From an archaeon (GTDB taxonomy: Archaea > Nanobdellota > Nanobdellia > Woesearchaeales > WJKL01), in contig JAGVIO010000069.1 in the NCBI GenBank assembly GCA_020056025.1, forward strand, positions 1 through 6,742: a stretch of DNA of 6,742 nucleotides, written 5' to 3'. The translations under genes were made by a program, and so were the position numbers. The notes under the pieces are model-generated. The model had not been told where the DNA came from and searched no databases. It saw only the letters and a program-made list of their open reading frames with translations. Of the stretch, positions 5,304-6,742 are shown piece by piece. Each line of letters begins with the position of its first letter. The stretch's first letter is position 1.

Positions 5304-5642
5304 ATGGATAACTTGAATCTTTTCAAACTGGAATACAGATGGTATGAAGGTGAATTTGAAAGTATAATTTTGACAACTACTAAAGAAGAAAAAGAAATTG
5401 AAAAAGACCTTAAGGAAATAACAAGAAATGTTAAGATAGATGATGAAAAAGAGGTTGATTGCCTTCCTACTGCTTATAGAAAAATTATAACTGAATTAGA
5501 GAAAAGAGGGTATAGCATTTGTTATTTTATCACTAATCCAGTATATTCTGTAGAAGATGAGCAGTTTATGAAAGGAAAGAAGAGTGTTAATAAGTATAGG
5601 ATACATCATAAAGAAGAGAAAATAAAATGGGCAAAGATTTAG
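5304..5642 (+). CDS. Uncharacterised 112-residue protein with YRWYEGE motif
   Basis: A soluble, strongly charged protein. It opens with a beta-strand-like stretch ending in YRWYEGEFES (about 10-19), then a Glu/Lys-rich helix (about 25-40), a helix around TAYRKIITELEKRGY (about 57-71), the strand SICYFITNP, and a basic tail ending in WAKI. I do not recognise a named domain. The start at 5304 is set by the ribosome site 4 nt upstream. It lies 22 nt after the toxin and 1 nt before the Lgt-like gene, and shares the A/T-rich codon style of the toxin-antitoxin pair, which suggests it belongs to that module. It could be a third component, a small accessory gene carried with the module, or an unrelated passenger. 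Confidence 0.65.
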   Translation: MDNLNLFKLEYRWYEGEFESIILTTTKEEKEIEKDLKEITRNVKIDDEKEVDCLPTAYRKIITELEKRGYSICYFITNPVYSVEDEQFMKGKKSVNKYRIHHKEEKIKWAKI

Positions 5643-5643
5643 A

Positions 5644-6582
5644 ATGATACCTTATCAGCCAATATATAATTATTTCTTTGGCATTGGGCCAGAGCCTGTT
5701 GCAATGCTGCTTGCATTTATTGTATTTGGCATTTATACTTATTTTGGATTCAAGAAAGAAAAGCTTGGCTTTGGCGCAAAGCAATTTTCATTCTTTATCC
5801 TGATACTTTGTGTTTCTGCGCTAGCAGGAGGCAGATTATGGTTTTTTGCATTCAATTTTCCTGGGTGGAGGATTGTAATAGATTTTTTCAACCCTTTTGT
5901 TGCTGGAATAACTAGCATAGGAATGCTGATAGGCGGAGCAATTGGTATTTTGTGTTGTATGTTTGCAAACAAGAAAAAGTCTTTTTGGGCAATAGATTTT
6001 GCAAGAGCAGCAGACGTAATTACACCTGCTGCTGCGCTTGGCTTTTTCATATTTCGATTGCTAGGCTGTTTCCAGTACGGAGACGTAATAGGCAAGCCAA
6101 CACTGGTTCCATGGGCATTATTCTATGTGAAAACTGGTGAAATAAAGCATCCTGTTGCTTTGTATTTGGCATTGAGCGCATTGGTAATTTTTGTTTTGCT
6201 GAAATTATTTTTTGGTTATGAGAAAACTGCAAAAACAAGATTCGGGAAAAGGTTTGACGGAGAGGTTGCATTGTGGTTCTTGCTGCTTTACAGCCTGAGC
6301 ACATTCTTTATTGAGTTTTTTGCTTATGGTCATAATGGGAGCTTGGCTGCTATGAATATGTATTTGGGATTGAGTGGGGTGCAGTGGGTGGAGTTTGGAA
6401 TATTTTTGTTTGTGTTGGGTAATTTAATTTCAGTCTATTGTCTTCTTGATAATATTAAAATTCATACATATAAAGATGGGATAAAATTTAATAAAAAAAT
6501 AAAAAAGTTTGGAACTATTGGATTAATTAAATATTCTAAGAAAAATAAGAAATTAATTACAAAGGTGATTAAAAATCCTTAA
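5644..6582 (+). CDS. Lgt-like prolipoprotein diacylglyceryl transferase, divergent
   Basis: 312 residues, polytopic, with about seven hydrophobic segments (near 17-34, 48-69, 86-107, 125-141, 169-190, 206-226, 246-268). Bacterial Lgt moves diacylglycerol from phospholipid to the lipobox cysteine of lipoproteins. Lgt landmarks in order: GGRLWF (62-67), TSIGMLIGG (90-98), a segment from ALGF through R138, GCF, YG and G150 to KPTLVPWA (151-158), HPVALY (169-174), and DGEVALW to LYSLSTFFIEFF (215-226). Differences: the HGG of SFHGG is IGM, one extra residue follows R138, and the position of E. coli R239 is T220, while the E243 equivalent E224 is kept. No ribosome site precedes the ATG, 1 nt after the previous stop, so translation may be coupled. 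After residue 268 comes an unusual Lys-rich tail encoded by very A/T-rich DNA. A related membrane enzyme with another substrate is possible. Confidence 0.75.
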   Translation: MIPYQPIYNYFFGIGPEPVAMLLAFIVFGIYTYFGFKKEKLGFGAKQFSFFILILCVSALAGGRLWFFAFNFPGWRIVIDFFNPFVAGITSIGMLIGGAIGILCCMFANKKKSFWAIDFARAADVITPAAALGFFIFRLLGCFQYGDVIGKPTLVPWALFYVKTGEIKHPVALYLALSALVIFVLLKLFFGYEKTAKTRFGKRFDGEVALWFLLLYSLSTFFIEFFAYGHNGSLAAMNMYLGLSGVQWVEFGIFLFVLGNLISVYCLLDNIKIHTYKDGIKFNKKIKKFGTIGLIKYSKKNKKLITKVIKNP

Positions 6583-6742
6583 AGAAGAGTCTAATTGGAT
6601 ATTAAATAATTTAAAATTAATAAAATTACCTAAAAACGCCTCTGTTTTGAACGTTGGATCTAGAGGAATTGTATATAGAAAAATCATACAACCTTATTAT
6701 GATAGAGTTATACAATATTTAAAAAAATATAAGATCGGAAGA
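6569..6742 (+). CDS. Partial SAM-dependent methyltransferase-like frame, no visible start
   Basis: An open frame of 58 codons runs off the window end, overlapping the Lgt-like gene by 14 nt. It reads LKILKEESNW, then NNLKLIKLPKNASVLNVGSRG, then YRKIIQPYYDRVIQYLKK. A helix followed by hPxxxxVLNVGSRG resembles motif I (the SAM-binding loop, usually VLDxGxGxG) of class I methyltransferases, and YRxxIQPYxD is like small methyltransferases of glycan clusters. There is no ATG or GTG in frame; TTG appears only inside motif I. GGTGAT at 6564-6569 would favour a start near 6573-6575, where ATC stands. Removing one A from AAAAA (6571-6575) would join it to the preceding frame. The last four codons overlap adapter-like sequence and should be ignored. 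Confidence 0.4.
6732..6742 (+). other. Illumina adapter-like sequence at the window end
   Basis: AGATCGGAAGA is identical to the first 11 bases of the standard TruSeq-type adapter (AGATCGGAAGAGC). Its position flush with the end of the window indicates untrimmed adapter read-through at a contig end, not genomic DNA. Confidence 0.85.

Noticed and set aside
5739..6304. Frames of 60-120 codons overlapping the Lgt-like gene on both strands
   Set aside because: The Lgt-like frame has ordered family motifs and membrane helices; the overlapping frames have neither and no start signals.
1..6742. CRISPR arrays, tRNA or rRNA genes, riboswitches, insertion sequences
   Set aside because: No regularly spaced repeats, no cloverleaf with a TTC-type T-loop, no rRNA-like conserved blocks and no transposase motifs were seen on either strand.

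Overview
The window looks like a contig end from a small-genome, A/T-rich archaeon, most likely a DPANN lineage of the Woesearchaeota/Pacearchaeota kind. The signs are archaeal TATA boxes (TTTATATA, TTTATAAA) about 40-50 nt before starts, GGTGAT-type Shine-Dalgarno sites with only 3-4 nt spacing, a probable leaderless small gene, a DUF2683-type antitoxin, and a very large surface protein that opens with a KKGQ pilin-like signal. The lineage is inferred from style and protein families, not from a marker gene.

Layout. (a) 1-754, + strand: a winged-helix/MNT nucleotidyltransferase antitoxin-like gene behind an operator-like palindrome, followed by an overlapping 32-codon frame that may be the stump of its HEPN partner. 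(b) 755-824: short convergent intergenic stretch. (c) 825-4016, - strand: a 1063-residue, 44-cysteine, N-terminally anchored surface protein. (d) 4017-4101: a divergent promoter region with one palindromic TATA box centred almost equally far from both starts. (e) 4102-4422, +: a small Cys-rich exported, possibly lipidated protein with two tandem DGxDNNxNGxxDE motifs. (f) 4423-4536: terminator-like stretch with a 14-bp palindrome. (g) 4537-4683, +: a 48-residue two-helix membrane protein. (h) 4694-5642, +: a DUF2683/RelE-type toxin-antitoxin pair with operator repeats, followed by an unrecognised 112-residue protein. (i) 5644-6582, +: an Lgt-like integral membrane protein. (j) 6569-6742: an open, startless methyltransferase-like frame running off the end. 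The last 11 bases match the start of the common Illumina adapter, so this end is suspect.

How the genes may work together. The large surface protein and the small Cys-rich protein are probably expressed together and both act outside the membrane. The Lgt-like protein further on could lipidate proteins such as the small one, but three positions important in bacterial Lgt are changed, so that link is a hypothesis. The two toxin-antitoxin-like loci share the same promoter plan: TTTATATA, six bases, then GTGATWA. I see no tRNA, rRNA, CRISPR array, transposase or replication origin.
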